NCBI GenBank assembly: GCA_029204225.1 | Contig: CM055103.1 | Location: forward strand, 42,431,368-42,495,367 | From: Diphasiastrum complanatum | Lineage: Eukaryota > Streptophyta > Lycopodiopsida > Lycopodiales > Lycopodiaceae | DNA: 64,000 nt | Direction: 5' to 3' | Shown: in pieces, positions 23,006-33,868 of the stretch | How positions within the stretch are numbered: position 1 is the first letter of the stretch | How the letters are laid out: each line of letters starts with the position of its first letter | Position numbers and translations under genes: made by a program | The notes under the pieces: generated by a model | The model's database searches: none | What the model was told of the DNA's origin: nothing | What the model saw: only the letters and a program-made list of their open reading frames with translations

Positions 23006-23420
23006 TGATAGAATCTGCGTGATTCTGAAACTAGGAGTAGACTAATCTTATTAGTACTCACAAAACACCAAACACAAGAGGAAGAAGATGAATCACAAGA
23101 GCAATTAACAGAACTGATATGTATTAAATTGATAATGAAGGAGGGCGCCCATCTGCTCTTATAGAGACTTGACTAACTCTAAGGCAAAAGCTATTTGCCT
23201 AAGATACCGTTTGGCAAAAGCAATTATGCTAATTATTAAATCTCAGAAATAGCAATCTATGTTAGCATAAATATAAAATAGTATTCCTATTCTAGCAAAA
23301 TTGGTACTAACTTAGGTACCTATACTAAAAATAGATAGTACTTATACTAAAAATAGAAATAGGCCTTCTAGCACGCAGGCTGGCCTCTACAATTAATTAA
23401 TTAACCATTAATTCCTAACA
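23006..23420 (-). repeat. Copia-1 5' LTR
   Basis: 415 bp, running TGTTAGGAATTAATGG...GATTCTATCA on the minus strand, with TG/CA ends. It is followed outward by GTCCT of LINE-C; the other side of the element has GGTCC next to the truncated LTR. Confidence 0.85.
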
Positions 23421-24049
23421 GTCCTTACCCGCAAAAGAAGCTCCCTTAATTCTGACATTGAGGGCCTTGAGATCTCTTTTTTGATGTTCTTGAATAGATT
23501 CAAAAATAACCTGCTTAGATCCCTTGAGCATGTCGGCCCAAGAACTCTTCGATTGCTGAAATTGCTGCTCCAAGGAGTGAACCCGCTCTTGAAGCTGCTT
23601 TGCCATGTCTTCTGAATCTGCATTGCTGCCTTCTTCTTCTTCCTCTTCGTCTGATTCCAATTCATTCTTGAGGTAAGTAACATCAACCTCAAGAATGCCA
23701 ACTTTGCCCTGGAGGGCCAAAACCGTATTCTCCATAGTGGAGATTTGGAATGCTTGTTGCTTGATTAACGCAAGCAAGGATACATTGGTCTCTTGAAGAG
23801 ACTCAATAAAGCGAGGGAAACCGGACGAAAAATCAACTGAAAGAGGCGAAGACAAAGAGGATGAAGATGAAGGGGTGAAAGAGGGAGAGGAGGAAGAAAG
23901 AGTAGAGGGGGTAGTGGCAGTAGGAGAGGAGGTAGAGGTTGCGGGAGTGGCGGGTAAAGGGATTTGGAGCTCTAGTAGGGATGGCTGAGAAAACAAAGGG
24001 AGAAGGGGGAGGGGTTTTCTTCTTCCCCTTCCGATTCACAATCAGCCAT
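23421..24049 (-). pseudogene. LINE-C ORF1, N-terminal part
   Basis: The likely ATG is 24049 (MADCESEGEEENPSP). A frame change near 23996 leads into a Ser/Pro/Thr-rich region, then a coiled coil (AFQISTMENTVLALQGKVG, MAKQLQERVHSLEQQFQQ) and DLKALNVRIKGASFAGKD. There it is cut by copia-1 and resumes at 14036. Confidence 0.7.
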
Positions 24050-24051
24050 AG
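23421..24051 (-). mobile_element. LINE-C, 5' part
   Basis: The 5' end of the ORF1-only LINE. It begins two or three bases after the CT tail of LINE-D and continues, after copia-1, at 14036. Confidence 0.75.
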
Positions 24052-24280
24052 TGAGAGAGAATTAGAATTATTATTAACATCTTTTGGTGCCCAGGGGCAC
24101 ATAAGACAAAAGAGAGTACAAAATGTGAGAAGCATTGTCCGCATATTTACCAATGAAAAGACAGTAAAACTAAAACTAAAATATCGATCTCTCTGTCTCT
24201 AAGAGAAAAAGTATCCAAGCTTGACCACCAGCTGGTGAGGGTACAAAGCAAGAGCTTAACCACCTGCTCCGCGGAGGAAA

Positions 24281-27200
24281 CTAGCTACGAGCAAGCCGAA
24301 AGTAATGAGTGATGGTAGTAGTGGGTCGTGATGTAGGCTGGTGGGAGGCGTATGAAGATCTAGTAGCACTGGATCGAGCCGAAACTCTCTGTGTCTTCGA
24401 TCTTCGGACGGGGACGTCAAAATCCGCAACCGAAATATCCACTCTGTCTCGCTTCTGGAAGAACTGAGTAATGTGAGCCTGACTGGAATCCATATCTGAG
24501 AGCGTAGGTAGAAGTGAAGCTCGTAAAATATACATCTCTCTCAAAAGAAGACCCACACATCTAGCGTCTGGATACTCGAGGAAGGAGCTCAACGTGAGGG
24601 GAATATCTCGGTATAAACAATGGTATCGTCCTCTAATCTCATAGTATACTGGGCAGCGAAAGATGAAATGAAACTCATCTTCCACCTCCTGAAGAGAACA
24701 GAGCTGACATATCCGCTGCAATCTGGGAGTGTCTGTGTATCTACCTGTCTCGATAGCAAGCTGATGAGAAGAGACTCGAAGCTGTCCTATACGATATCTC
24801 AGACCAAAAGATAGCGTCTGTGTAAGATAAACTGGAAGAATAGGCAAGCCCGAAACGTCCAGCCGTAAAAGATGTGTGCCATAATAATGTAGCTTGACCC
24901 TATCTGGATCAGGATGTGACCATATAGTGCGTATGTAGCGCCGGTAGATCTGTTGTCTGATATAAGCATGGGTTCCATTCGGAAGATCAAGTGCGGATAA
25001 ACCCCAAGTCTGAAGAAGGGCTGAGACACTGCGATACCAAGAGTGCTTGGCTCCCTGATCCGCAATGGTACAAGATGAAGTGAGAGCAGCAACAATGTAT
25101 CTGGAGGTATCTAGATCTGATACCCTGTGAAGAAAGGTGATGATCTGAAACATAGCACCAACAACTAATGGAGGAGAAGCAAACTCGGCTAGTATGATTT
25201 CATGTGGTACTGAGGGCTTACCCCGGATTATCCTACTGAGCATGAGAATCTGGATACGAGTAAGATCTCTCCATGTATCGCGTGATAAATCAGGGCACCA
25301 AGTCTCAGCCGAATATAGCACAACTGGGGAGACAGTAGCAGAAAATAGTAGGCATCTGGTAGCAGGATCCTGCACATAATAAGTAGAGCAAAATCTCTCC
25401 ATATGCACAAGAGCGGTATGCCCCTTGCGGAGCCTGGCGGTGGCTGCTGGTCGAAAAGTGAGTAGCGGACCAGAGAAAAGAACTCCCAAATAGGTGTAGG
25501 AGGTCACGATCTCAATCGGTAGCCCGTCATAATAGAAAATCACATCTCTCATATGCTGTCTGTTGGTGTTAAACACCATAATCTTAGTCTTCTTAAGGTT
25601 AACCGTCAATCCCCAACGCTGGCAAAAGTGATGTAAAGCAGAAAGGTGACTCTGTAAACCAGCTGCAGAGGATGAGAGGAGAACCACATCATCAGCGTAC
25701 AAGAGAATGGGGATAATAATGTCTGCTAGGGGACAGCCCTCTCCACCTTCCTCGCGAATAATCCGCTCGAGGTCATCTATATATAGTGCAAAAAGAGTGG
25801 GTGATAAGGGGCAACCCTGCTTCACACCAATGGTAGAATGTATCTGTGAGGACCAGCCACTACCATCTCTGAAACGTGCCAAGACTCGCTCATATAAAGT
25901 AATGATCGCAGCAATAGTATCCTCTGAAAAGCCAAGTGAAGACAGTCTCTGGAAAAGAAGATGTCGTGGAACAGAGTCAAAAGCTTTGCGAAAATCCACA
26001 AAGCAACAGTAAATTCTCTGTTTCCGATGTCGAGCCTCCTCAATAATGCATCTCAAAATGAAGATCTGGTCTGAAGTAGAATATCCCGGTCTAAAACCAG
26101 CTTGACCCATAGCGTGTAAACCCTCAGTTTCAGCAAAAGATCCAGTAACTGTCTGTAGTATAGAGCCATATATCTTAGCCAGAGTGTGGCCAATCATAAT
26201 GGTGCGGTAGTTTCCTACATTCATGGGATCACCTGCCTTGAGGATGGGGTGAAGGATATTAGTACACCAAGCCGTAGGAAAACCAGAAGTAACAGTTGTG
26301 TTAAAAACATGAGCAATGTAAGGGGAGATGAGATGTGCTACGGGCTTTAGGAAGTCTACACTTAAGGAGTCATAGTCAGTGGCTTTATTTAGTTTGGCAT
26401 GTTTAATGGCGTTTTCAACCATGTCAGGGGTGAAAAGTGAGCAGTGGTCAGGTCTCGGTGAGAGTGAGGTAGGAGGAGAGTCCGTGGTATATAACTCCGT
26501 GGCATACTCGATCCAGGATTCGATGGCTATGGGGGCCAATGTTGAAGAGTGTCTGGTGAAATGTTTCCAGAAAAAAGAGGAGGAGGGTGAATCTAAAGAG
26601 TTGATCATTTTTTGGCAGAGTGATTGTAGGTACTTGATCTTCTTTGTTCTGGTGGTTCTATGATATTCTTTCTGGCATTGTTTGAGTGTGGCAGGGGAGT
26701 GTGACCTGGCATATGTCACATGATTGTGAAGAGAGCGGCATTCTGCATCATACCATCTGTTGTGAACACTTCTGTGAGATGATGTCGTTTTGGTGGGGAA
26801 GGATGAGGAAGCAGCAGCTAAGAGGGATGTAGAGAGAAAAGTGGCTTGCTGGTCAATTGGTGCCATGAACGGGAAGTTAGCGAGTAGTTGGGATAAGATT
26901 GTGGTGTAATTAGTGAATCCAGATTGGGTGAAAGGAATACGTTTATGAGTGGGAAGAGAGCAAGAAACTTGCAAAGAAGAGGTTATGTGACCAAGTGAGA
27001 TGTGTAAGAGTGAGTGATCGGAAATGGTAGGGGGTGTAATGGAGAAATCAGAAATGTGAGAGATCAAAGCAGGTGATCCAATGAAGTAGTCGACCACACT
27101 ATGTCCTCCACCATGAGGATAGCATGTATATGCTGATGAGGAAGGCCACTGTGTGAGGCCATTCAAAATGGCAAGAGCGTGTGTCTCTGCTAGAGTGATC

Positions 27201-27831
27201 AACTGCTCCCCGAAAGATGTAGCTGGAGTGTCTGCATCCTGTGATACCCGGTCTAGCCCCATATCCAAAGGGTAAAGCCTGAGAAGATCCGTAGCTGCAT
27301 GAAATTCGGTTTGTCTAGAGCTTGTGCGGGCGTTGAAATCACCTGCTAGTAAAATGGAACCCTGCTGAGAAAAGATAGCAATATCATCTGAGAGAGCCTG
27401 AAAAGGGTCCCCGCCAAACTCAGCAAACACTGAGGTCTGTGGAGCAAAATAGCATACAGCTATATAGATGTCCTGAGGTAATCCCAATAGTGAGCCAATA
27501 ATGTGTAACCAAATATAGCGAGCGTATGGATCTTGTTTAACCATCTGAACTGTGGTGTCTCTGTATAAACAAGCTACTCCTCCAGATCCTCGACAAGTTT
27601 TTCCCCTAACAAATGGACGAAAAGCAGAATGCCAAGAGTACTCCTGTATATTTGGAAGAGGATGATATAAGGACTCATGAGTTCAGCCAACAACAAAATG
27701 TCGCATTTTCTAATAAAATCAGCAAAGTCTCCGGCTGATGACGAAGATAAAAAACCATTACAATTCCAGAAGCCAAGTCTCAAATTGGTAGGGGATCTCG
27801 GGTAGCTTCTATATCCGGGGGCCCCTAGTTC
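24281..27831 (-). pseudogene. LINE-D ORF2: endonuclease-reverse transcriptase (one frameshift)
   Basis: The APE endonuclease begins LRLGFWNCNGFL (about 27775) directly downstream of UAG 27832-27834, in the ORF1 frame and with no AUG before it. A one-base loss at about 27681 shifts the frame, which is then open for about 1,130 codons to 24281. Motifs are LLAGDFNARTSS, GGGHSVVDYFIGSP and ISDHSLLHISLGH (endonuclease); CCFVDFRKAFDSVPR, GVKQGCPLSPTLFALYIDDL and PILLYADDVVLL (RT, YADD at 25688-25699); CQLCSLQEVEDEFHFIFRC (zinc-finger region, near 24690). This enzyme makes and copies the element at the target. Apart from the single shift it looks functional. Confidence 0.9.
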
Positions 27832-28752
27832 CTATTGTGGAAGGTCGAAAAATCTCGGTTTCCCGTCAATAAAAACAACCCTTTGCCCTTTCTCTTTCGC
27901 TTCAAGGATAATCTTTTTTCTTGCCAACCATTGAGTATTTGTTAAGTCATCATCCATATAAATGAAAGTACCTTTAAGCTTTGCCCTAAGCCGAAGGGCA
28001 GCATTGCGTTGTGAAAGCGAGCGGAACTTGATAAACAAAACATTGTCATCAAATTTACTACGCCAAGCAGTATCAAAACCATCAGCCACATGAGATAACT
28101 TGGAAATGAGCAAATCCGTAGCTTCTTCCAACGGTTTTCCACCATTGGCAATGCCTCTTACTCTAATGTTAAAGGCTTTTTTGGCCCTTCTGGCTTGTTC
28201 ACCCAAAACTGTCTCCAAATCGTTTTCCTTCGGAAAAGATGAAATCTGAGAGTGATTACCTTGCTTAAGGATCGATGTCGTTTCTTCAACCTGTTTTGCG
28301 AGTGATGAGAGTTTGCTGCCCATATCATCCGGTTTGAAGAGTGCTGCCCACGTTTTCGTCTCCTCGACTTGTTTCTCCAAGCTATTGATCTTGTTGGAAG
28401 TCTCCTCCAAGGCACTTTTTTCTGCAATTCGTTGCTTAAGATATATATTTTCTTGCTCAAGCTGCTCCACACGTTCCGTGACACCAAAAAGATCCTTAGC
28501 TAACTTGCTATTTTCAGCTTCAAAGAGGTGTAGTTGTTTCTTAAGTCCAAGAATTTCTTGTCGGATAAAACTAAGATCATAAGCAAAAAGACTTTCGGTA
28601 GGTTTGGAAGGAGTGTAGTCAATGGCAGCCATGTTGACAGGAATGTCACTAGTTTCTATCACCGAAGACGGCTCCTCCATCACTACCGGTGATGGGGGGG
28701 TGTCCAACAGGGAGGGGGGTGTAAGAACACCCCCCTTTTTCTTAGGTGCCAT
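27832..28752 (-). CDS. LINE-D ORF1 (306 codons, intact)
   Basis: Starts at ATG 28752 (MAPKKKGGVLTPP) and ends at UAG 27832-27834. It has a Pro-rich N-terminus, IDYTPSKPTESLFAYDLSF (about residues 52-70), a long coiled coil (GVTERVEQLEQENIYLKQR and onward, residues about 90-200), AFNIRVRGIANGGKPLEE and the C-terminal LKGTFIYMDDDLTNTQWLAR region. The architecture matches L1-type ORF1 RNA-binding proteins. The frame continues past the UAG into the endonuclease of ORF2. The ATG chosen has the MAPKKK start shared with LINE-B. Confidence 0.8.
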   Translation of the reverse strand: MAPKKKGGVLTPPSLLDTPPSPVVMEEPSSVIETSDIPVNMAAIDYTPSKPTESLFAYDLSFIRQEILGLKKQLHLFEAENSKLAKDLFGVTERVEQLEQENIYLKQRIAEKSALEETSNKINSLEKQVEETKTWAALFKPDDMGSKLSSLAKQVEETTSILKQGNHSQISSFPKENDLETVLGEQARRAKKAFNIRVRGIANGGKPLEEATDLLISKLSHVADGFDTAWRSKFDDNVLFIKFRSLSQRNAALRLRAKLKGTFIYMDDDLTNTQWLARKKIILEAKEKGQRVVFIDGKPRFFDLPQ

Positions 28753-28986
28753 AGGAGGCGGTAAGCAGATGGAGGACAGTGTAGACAAACGGCCAGGCGT
28801 AGCAGCGCAGTAGCGCAGACCAGCGCAGGGCAGCGTAGGGCAGGTGCGAAGGTCAGCACTGCAGCGCCAGCAGGGCGGACAGCAGCGCCAGCAGGGCGGG
28901 TGGGCGCGCAAGAGAGAGAGAGGGCAGCAGCGCTAGCAGGGCGGGCAGCGCACCAGCAGGCGGGCAGCGCACCAGCAGGGCGGCGG

Positions 28987-28988
<2 letters not shown>

Positions 28989-29044
<56 letters not shown>
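28989..29044. repeat. (GA)n microsatellite, tail of LINE-E
   Basis: A pure GA tract between the LINE-E 3' end (TTAATAATAATAATTTTAATTC on the minus strand) and the GC-rich 5' leader of LINE-D. Confidence 0.9.
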
Positions 29045-29048
<4 letters not shown>

Positions 29049-29272
29049 AGAATTAAAATTATTATTATTAACGTCTTTTGGTACCAAAAGGTACATAAGA
29101 CAAAAGAGAGTACAAAAAGTGAGGAGCATTGTCCGCAAACGGACTTATTTACTAGTAAAAAGAAAAGAACTAGTATATCTATCTCTCTATCTCTAAGAAG
29201 AAGTATGAAAGCTTGACCACCAGCTTGTGAGGGTACAATGCAAGAGCTTGACCACCTGCTCTGCGGAGGAGA

Positions 29273-30662
29273 CTAGCTACGAGCAAGCTGGAAATAGTGA
29301 GTGATAGTAGTAGTGGAGTGTGCTGTAGACTGGCGGGAAGCACGTGAAGATCTGGTAATCTTGGATCTAGCAGAAGTATGTGAGACTCTCTGTGTCTTTG
29401 ATCTCCGAACGGGGACTTCAAAATCCACAACTGAAATATCCTCTCTGTCTCGCTTCTGGAAAAACTGGGTAATATGAGCCTGACTGGGATCTGGGGTACG
29501 TAGAAGTGAAGCTCGTAGAGTATACATCTCTCTCAATAGAAGACCTACACATCTAGGATCTGGATACTCGAGGAAGGATCGCAACGTGAGAGGAGTATCT
29601 CTATATAAACAGTGGTATCGCCCTCTGATCGCATAATATACTGGACAGCGAAAGATGAAATGAAACTCATCCTCCACCTCCTGAAGAGAACAAAGCTGAC
29701 ATATCCTCTAAAATCTGGGAGTGTCCGTGTATCTACCCGTCTCGGTAGCCAGCTGATGAGAAGAGACTCGAAGCTATCCCATACGGTACCTCAGACCAAA
29801 AGATAATGGCTGTGTAAGATATGTCGGAAGTATAGGAGTACCCGTAGTATCCAACTGTAGTAGTTGTGTGCCATAGAAATGTATCTTGACCTTATCAGGG
29901 TCAGGTTGTGACCATATAGTGCGTATGTAACTCCGATAAATATGTTGTCTGATATAAGCATGGGTTCCGCTCGGAAGATCAAGTACAGATAAGCCCCAAG
30001 TCCGAAGAAGGGCTGAGACACTGCCAAACCAAGAATGCTTAGTCCCCTATCCCGGATCTGCTCAGAAATGCCACTACTTGGAAGAAAGCAACCCAAAACC
30101 CTCTCATAGAGAGCCATGACAGCTAGAATAATGTTCGTCGAGAAGCCCAGGTCGTGGAGTCTCTGGATAAGTAGAGAACGTGGGACAGAGTCAAAGGCTT
30201 TCCTGAAGTCCACAATGAGAGCTCGAAGTGTGACTATGTGATCCGTAGTGGAGTAATGAGCGCGGAACCCTGCCTGCCCCAATGCATGCAATCTCCCGGA
30301 CTATGCCTCTGAGCTAACTGCAGACTGAAGGATGGTACCATATAACTTCGTGAGAACATGTCCAATCATGATAGTGCGATAATTACCGGGTAACATGGGG
30401 TCACCATTTTTTTGGATAGGATGTATGATGTTGGTGCACCAAGAGGATGGGAAGCCTTCAACAACTGCATGGTTAAGGAGAGTGGATAGTGTAGGGGCAA
30501 GAGTGTTTCCTTTCAACTATGAAAGTTCTGGTTTCAAAAGCTGGAAATCTGCTTTCATTTGGTCAGCTTCCCAAGAAAAAAGCTCGATTGATTTGGAAGG
30601 AGTATACGGGATTGTGCTGATATGGCAGGAGGGGGGGTGGGCATCTTCCGGCGAGGAGGCAT
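29273..30662 (-). pseudogene. LINE-E fused ORF1/ORF2 remnant
   Basis: Pieces in order: MPPRRKMPTPPPAISA (ORF1 start), SSWCTNIIHPIQKNGDPML and GNYRTIMIGHVLTKLYG (RT), DFRKAFDSVPRSLLIQRLHD, a jump that removes motifs B and C, and EDEFHFIFRCPVYYAIRGRY with LLREMYTLRASLL near the C-terminus. Several frame changes and stops are present. Confidence 0.75.
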
Positions 30663-31873
30663 GAGAGAGAGAAAGAAAGAAAGAAAGAAAGTTTTATTAA
30701 CGTCTTTTTTTTTTCTCTCGATATTAACGTCTTTTGGGCACCCGTGGGTGCATAAGACCAAAAAGAAAATATGTACAAGCAACAGTGGGAGCATCATCCA
30801 TAAGAGGACGTGGCCGCAAAATGCTATAAACTAGCTACGAATGAAAGTAGAACAAAGCAGAAGTGAAATAAGCCCACAACCCGGGCCAGGTATAACAGAA
30901 GAACTACAGAAAAAGTACCAACGCCCACAACCCGAGCCAGGTGGAGAATAAGTACATATCAACGAAAGTAAGTGTGAAGTGTCCGCTGAGTGGAGCGTAC
31001 AATGGGCCCTGATGGAGGCAAGTGCCGACTACATCTGGGCTTTTTCCGCGGCCACACAGGGATAGGAATCTCATCATCGGAGTCATCAGCATGTGCTCGA
31101 GTCCGAAAGAAGCCAGTGAGAAGCAGCAAGTAAATCAGCCTTAGAAATGGCTGTGTAATTTCTGTTTTGATCCATGCTCTTAAATTTTCGATGGATTGCC
31201 AATGTAACCGAATTTTATATTAATATAATATGATGTTTGAGACTTTTTTTCAGGTTCTCCTTTCATCCAACCTATGTGGAAATCAGAGACTGGCCATTAT
31301 TTTTGAGCACCTGGATATTTGGAAAATGTCAAGAATTTTCGACAAAGACCAACATTCTTCTCCAACCGATCTTTTTGGACCAAAAACGTCAATTAAAAGC
31401 CGAATGAGAAATACCATCACCAGAAAATTGGGCACCACAAGTATCAAATATCGCACTAGGACAATGGGTGGCATGGGACCAAAATGGGCAAAACCTTCCT
31501 GGTAGGAGTCTAACCCCAGGTGATCTGGTACAGGCAGATGAGACTGACGGAGAGTAAGCATCTCACGAACAAGAAGTCCCAAGCAACGAGCAACAGGATA
31601 GGAGACAAAACTGCGAAGTGTATGCGGGCCATCACGAAAGAGACAATAATACCTCCCCCGTATCTCATAATACAACGGACATCTGAGGAGGAAATGGGCT
31701 TCATCTTCCACCTCCTGCAAACGAGCACCAGCGACATAGACGACGCTCCCGGGGATATCCCATGCACGACCGGCCTCAATAGCAAGCTGATGAGAGGAAA
31801 TGCGCAACTGCCCAAGACGATAGCGCAGGCCGTGTGATAGGGGCTGTGAGAGATAGAGCGGCAACAATGGCAA

Positions 31874-31878
<5 letters not shown>
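30663..31878 (-). mobile_element. LINE-F, 5'-truncated LINE with internal insertion
   Basis: It starts inside the C-terminal part of ORF2 at 31878, directly on the CT tail of LINE-G. It ends with the hairpin GCACCC-AC-GGGTGC, a duplicated GACGTTAATA segment and a (CTTT)n(CT)n tail (30663-30692). About 380 bases (31128-31508) of unrelated AT-rich DNA interrupt it between LGLDSY and ITGFFRTRAHADD-like coding. Confidence 0.75.
31509..31873 (-). pseudogene. LINE-F ORF2 C-terminal fragment
   Basis: Reads LPLYLSQPLSHGLRYRLGQL, EDEAHFLLRCPLYYEIRGRY and LGLLVREMLTLRQSHLP, the post-RT and finger region of this LINE family. It is more diverged from LINE-D than the other copies. Confidence 0.75.
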
Positions 31879-31934
<56 letters not shown>

Positions 31935-31960
31935 CTTTATTAATGTCTTTTAGGGCGGGG
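31879..31960 (-). mobile_element. LINE-G, extreme 3' end only, with (GA)n tail
   Basis: Only about 25 bases of LINE 3' end remain (AAAAGACATTAATAAAGCTTTT on the minus strand, 31932-31955), followed by a (CT)n tail at 31879-31931. LINE-F starts directly in that tail. Confidence 0.65.
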
Positions 31961-32896
31961 CAACCAATAACGAGGCGATGAGCAAATCATATAAGCTCAA
32001 GCAATTCCAAATATCAGCTGAATTGCCATATTGTCCATGTTGTATAAAACTCCCAAATCTTGAATGTGATAAGATTATCTGCATATAGAACTGGACTGTG
32101 AAGAACTAAGGCATTTTATGTTCAAAATGTAGTATTCAACAACATAGAAACTAATTAGTGATCCACCATAGCTGTGTAAAGAGAATACACAGAAGGGATA
32201 TGATGTCACGAGAGAGAGAAAGAGAGATGTGGGAGTGTCCAAGAGTCTAAAAGGAGGTCTCTTCAAGTAATACCCTTAAATAGAGGGCCTTGAAGGAGTC
32301 CTTGCCTTTAAGGGAGATAACTACCTGTAAATAGGCCTATTTATAAGTACACTGGGGCCTTTGAAGATATTTACAAATAAGTTTTATAATAAGTGAATCT
32401 TGACATATCAGGAGCAGGGGAGCCACCCACTACTTTTGTCGCTTCCAAAGTAAAAACTTGCTGCTCATGTTGCATCTTGCACTTCAGCCCAAATCTTGTC
32501 GAAGTTTTTTCCAACCCACAATAGGAGCTACTTTGATTTACTCCAAGTATTTCATTCTTTGAAATACACTGTTCCCTTTAATCAAATGCCACCGAGTTTT
32601 ATGAAAATTTCACATGGTTAAAAATTCATTTCACACTGAAACTAAGGAAAGCAAACAACTATAGCACAGTTTTTCACTAGAACGAGCAATGAAGAGATTC
32701 CCACTGAGTATGAGAGTCTTTCTGTAAGTGCACTTATGAGTGAGTAAATTGCAGACTTTGTATGCATTGAAGAGTAGCAGCAGTTATGGTAATGGCTATG
32801 CCCTAAAGCCTCCATCATTCATATTCATGATTATACAAGTACTACTGTAAATCATGATAATTGACTGATAATATGTTAAAAAAAAATTCAACTAAC
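31961..32896. other. Non-coding stretch, probably intron of the coiled-coil gene
   Basis: No exon continuing the host gene could be identified here, and no other gene is visible. A GC-richer piece near 32410-32540 may be an old transposon fragment. Confidence 0.5.
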
Positions 32897-32959
32897 CATC
32901 TTAAAAGTTTCAATATGCGGTTTCGCCAAATGGTGTGCTGCCTCAGCATTTTGGGACAC
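32897..32959 (-). CDS. Coiled-coil gene exon (VSQNAEAAHHLAKPHIETFKM)-type segment
   Basis: 63 bases between acceptor TTGTATCAG and donor GTTAGT, 21 codons in phase 0. AKPHIETFK corresponds to the conserved AEPH-type motif of the family. The exon after this one was not found in the window. Confidence 0.8.
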
Positions 32960-33383
32960 CTGATACAAAAGGAGCAGAGCAAAATAATACTAAAAGCAGA
33001 ATAAGCATATCATTTTCCAGCTTTACCAAGCATACCAAATATTAGCATTATCTTGTATAGCAACCTAATGAAGGCAAAGAACTTTACAGCTGACGCGCGA
33101 TTAAGATGTTTCCTCTTTCTTAAGAGACACATACATAGCCCGGGAAATTCTGAAGCTCAACAAATTCTCTACAGAGAGGTGCAGGTAAATCCACAACAGC
33201 TGCAAATGACCAAACTAAAATGGCACTCAAAATGAATATGCTGATTGTTGACAAAATTAGCAGCTGCAATCAAAATTCAGAATGGTCGCATGGCTACAGA
33301 TGAGCAAATGTGAAAGAAATGAAATGCACATGCCACCACACATCTACTGCTTGAAGAATGAAATACAAATGTCTGGAGTCCAC

Positions 33384-33446
33384 CTTTTCAACCAAAACCT
33401 TGAAAATAGGTTCTCCATGTGCAACCCAGTGTGCAGTTGCTTTTTC
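33384..33446 (-). CDS. Coiled-coil gene exon with HWVAHGEP motif
   Basis: 63 bases, acceptor GATGTGACAG, donor GTGGAC. The translation EKATAHWVAHGEPIFKVLVE matches the conserved T-H-W-x-x-H-G-x-P stretch of the family and ends just where the next exon (VSQNAEA) takes up the alignment. Confidence 0.85.
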
Positions 33447-33814
33447 CTGTCACATCATGGTACTGGTAAGAAATCTCTATGCTTTGACTCAATTGATGAA
33501 AAACAAAACCACTGCAACTACCATGTTGCAACCAACATACAGTTCTAAAGGTTTTGCTGCAAACACATACTTTTTCTAACAATCACACAATCCAGATCAT
33601 TGAAGACAGTCTTGAGATAGACTTCCAGCAACAATGTATTGACTGCATCATGCTCAAATATCATCCTCATTTAAAGAAATTGATGGCAAGAAACACGGTA
33701 CACAATCAGCAATAAGGATGGATTGACAACTTTGCCATATATAGAGATGTTTTTCTACTCATCATGCCAAAAATATTAAAGTGACAAACTTCACCAAAAG
33801 ACCCAGAGCATCAC

Positions 33815-33868
33815 TTGGAGTTGCGCAATACGACTTGCAGCCCAGGTAGGAAACCAGGCTTCATAAGC
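33815..33868 (-). CDS. Coiled-coil gene exon with EAWFPTW motif
   Basis: 54 bases, acceptor CTTCTGCAG, donor GTGATG. AYEAWFPTWAASRIAQLQ corresponds to the H-G-x-W-L-P-P-W-L-A segment that marks the end of the coiled coil in the family. Confidence 0.85.

Larger units (their letters stand above)
14037..23420 (-). mobile_element. Copia-1, defective Ty1/copia element inserted in LINE-C
   Basis: A minus-strand element with its 5' LTR at 23006-23420 and a 3' LTR at 14037-14389 that has lost its last 60 or so bases. The primer site complementary to tRNA-iMet (22993-23005 on the opposite strand) and a polypurine tract CCATTAAGGGGGAG (14390-14403) are present. gag, most of the integrase and nearly all RT/RNase H are missing. 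A gypsy-type element (15325-22641) is nested inside. LINE-C sequence flanks it on both sides. Confidence 0.85.
24052..28988 (-). mobile_element. LINE-D, best-preserved LINE copy
   Basis: A full-length minus-strand LINE of 4.9 kb. It has a 5' leader rich in GCAGGGCGG-type repeats (28988-28753), intact ORF1, UAG, ORF2 with a single frameshift, a 3' UTR of about 180 bases, the hairpin GTGCCC-CT-GGGCAC, then GATGTTAATAATAATTCTAATTCTCTCTC. Its 5' end abuts the (GA)n tail of LINE-E (28989-29044), and its own short CT tail abuts LINE-C. Confidence 0.9.
28989..30662 (-). mobile_element. LINE-E, internally deleted LINE
   Basis: The start codon at 30662 abuts the CT tail of LINE-F with no leader. About 150 bases of ORF1 are fused near 30508 to the middle of RT. 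The RT palm with the YADD box is also missing (junction near 30050). The C-terminal finger, 3' UTR, hairpin GTACC-TTTT-GGTAC (near 29070-29085) and a (CT)n tail of 56 bases (28989-29044) are kept. Confidence 0.8.

Noticed and set aside
33105-33270. Minus-strand open stretch with a hydrophobic LLILSTISIFILSAILVWSF segment
   Set aside because: It lies between two exons whose protein alignment is continuous without it, and T-rich intron sequence easily gives hydrophobic frames.
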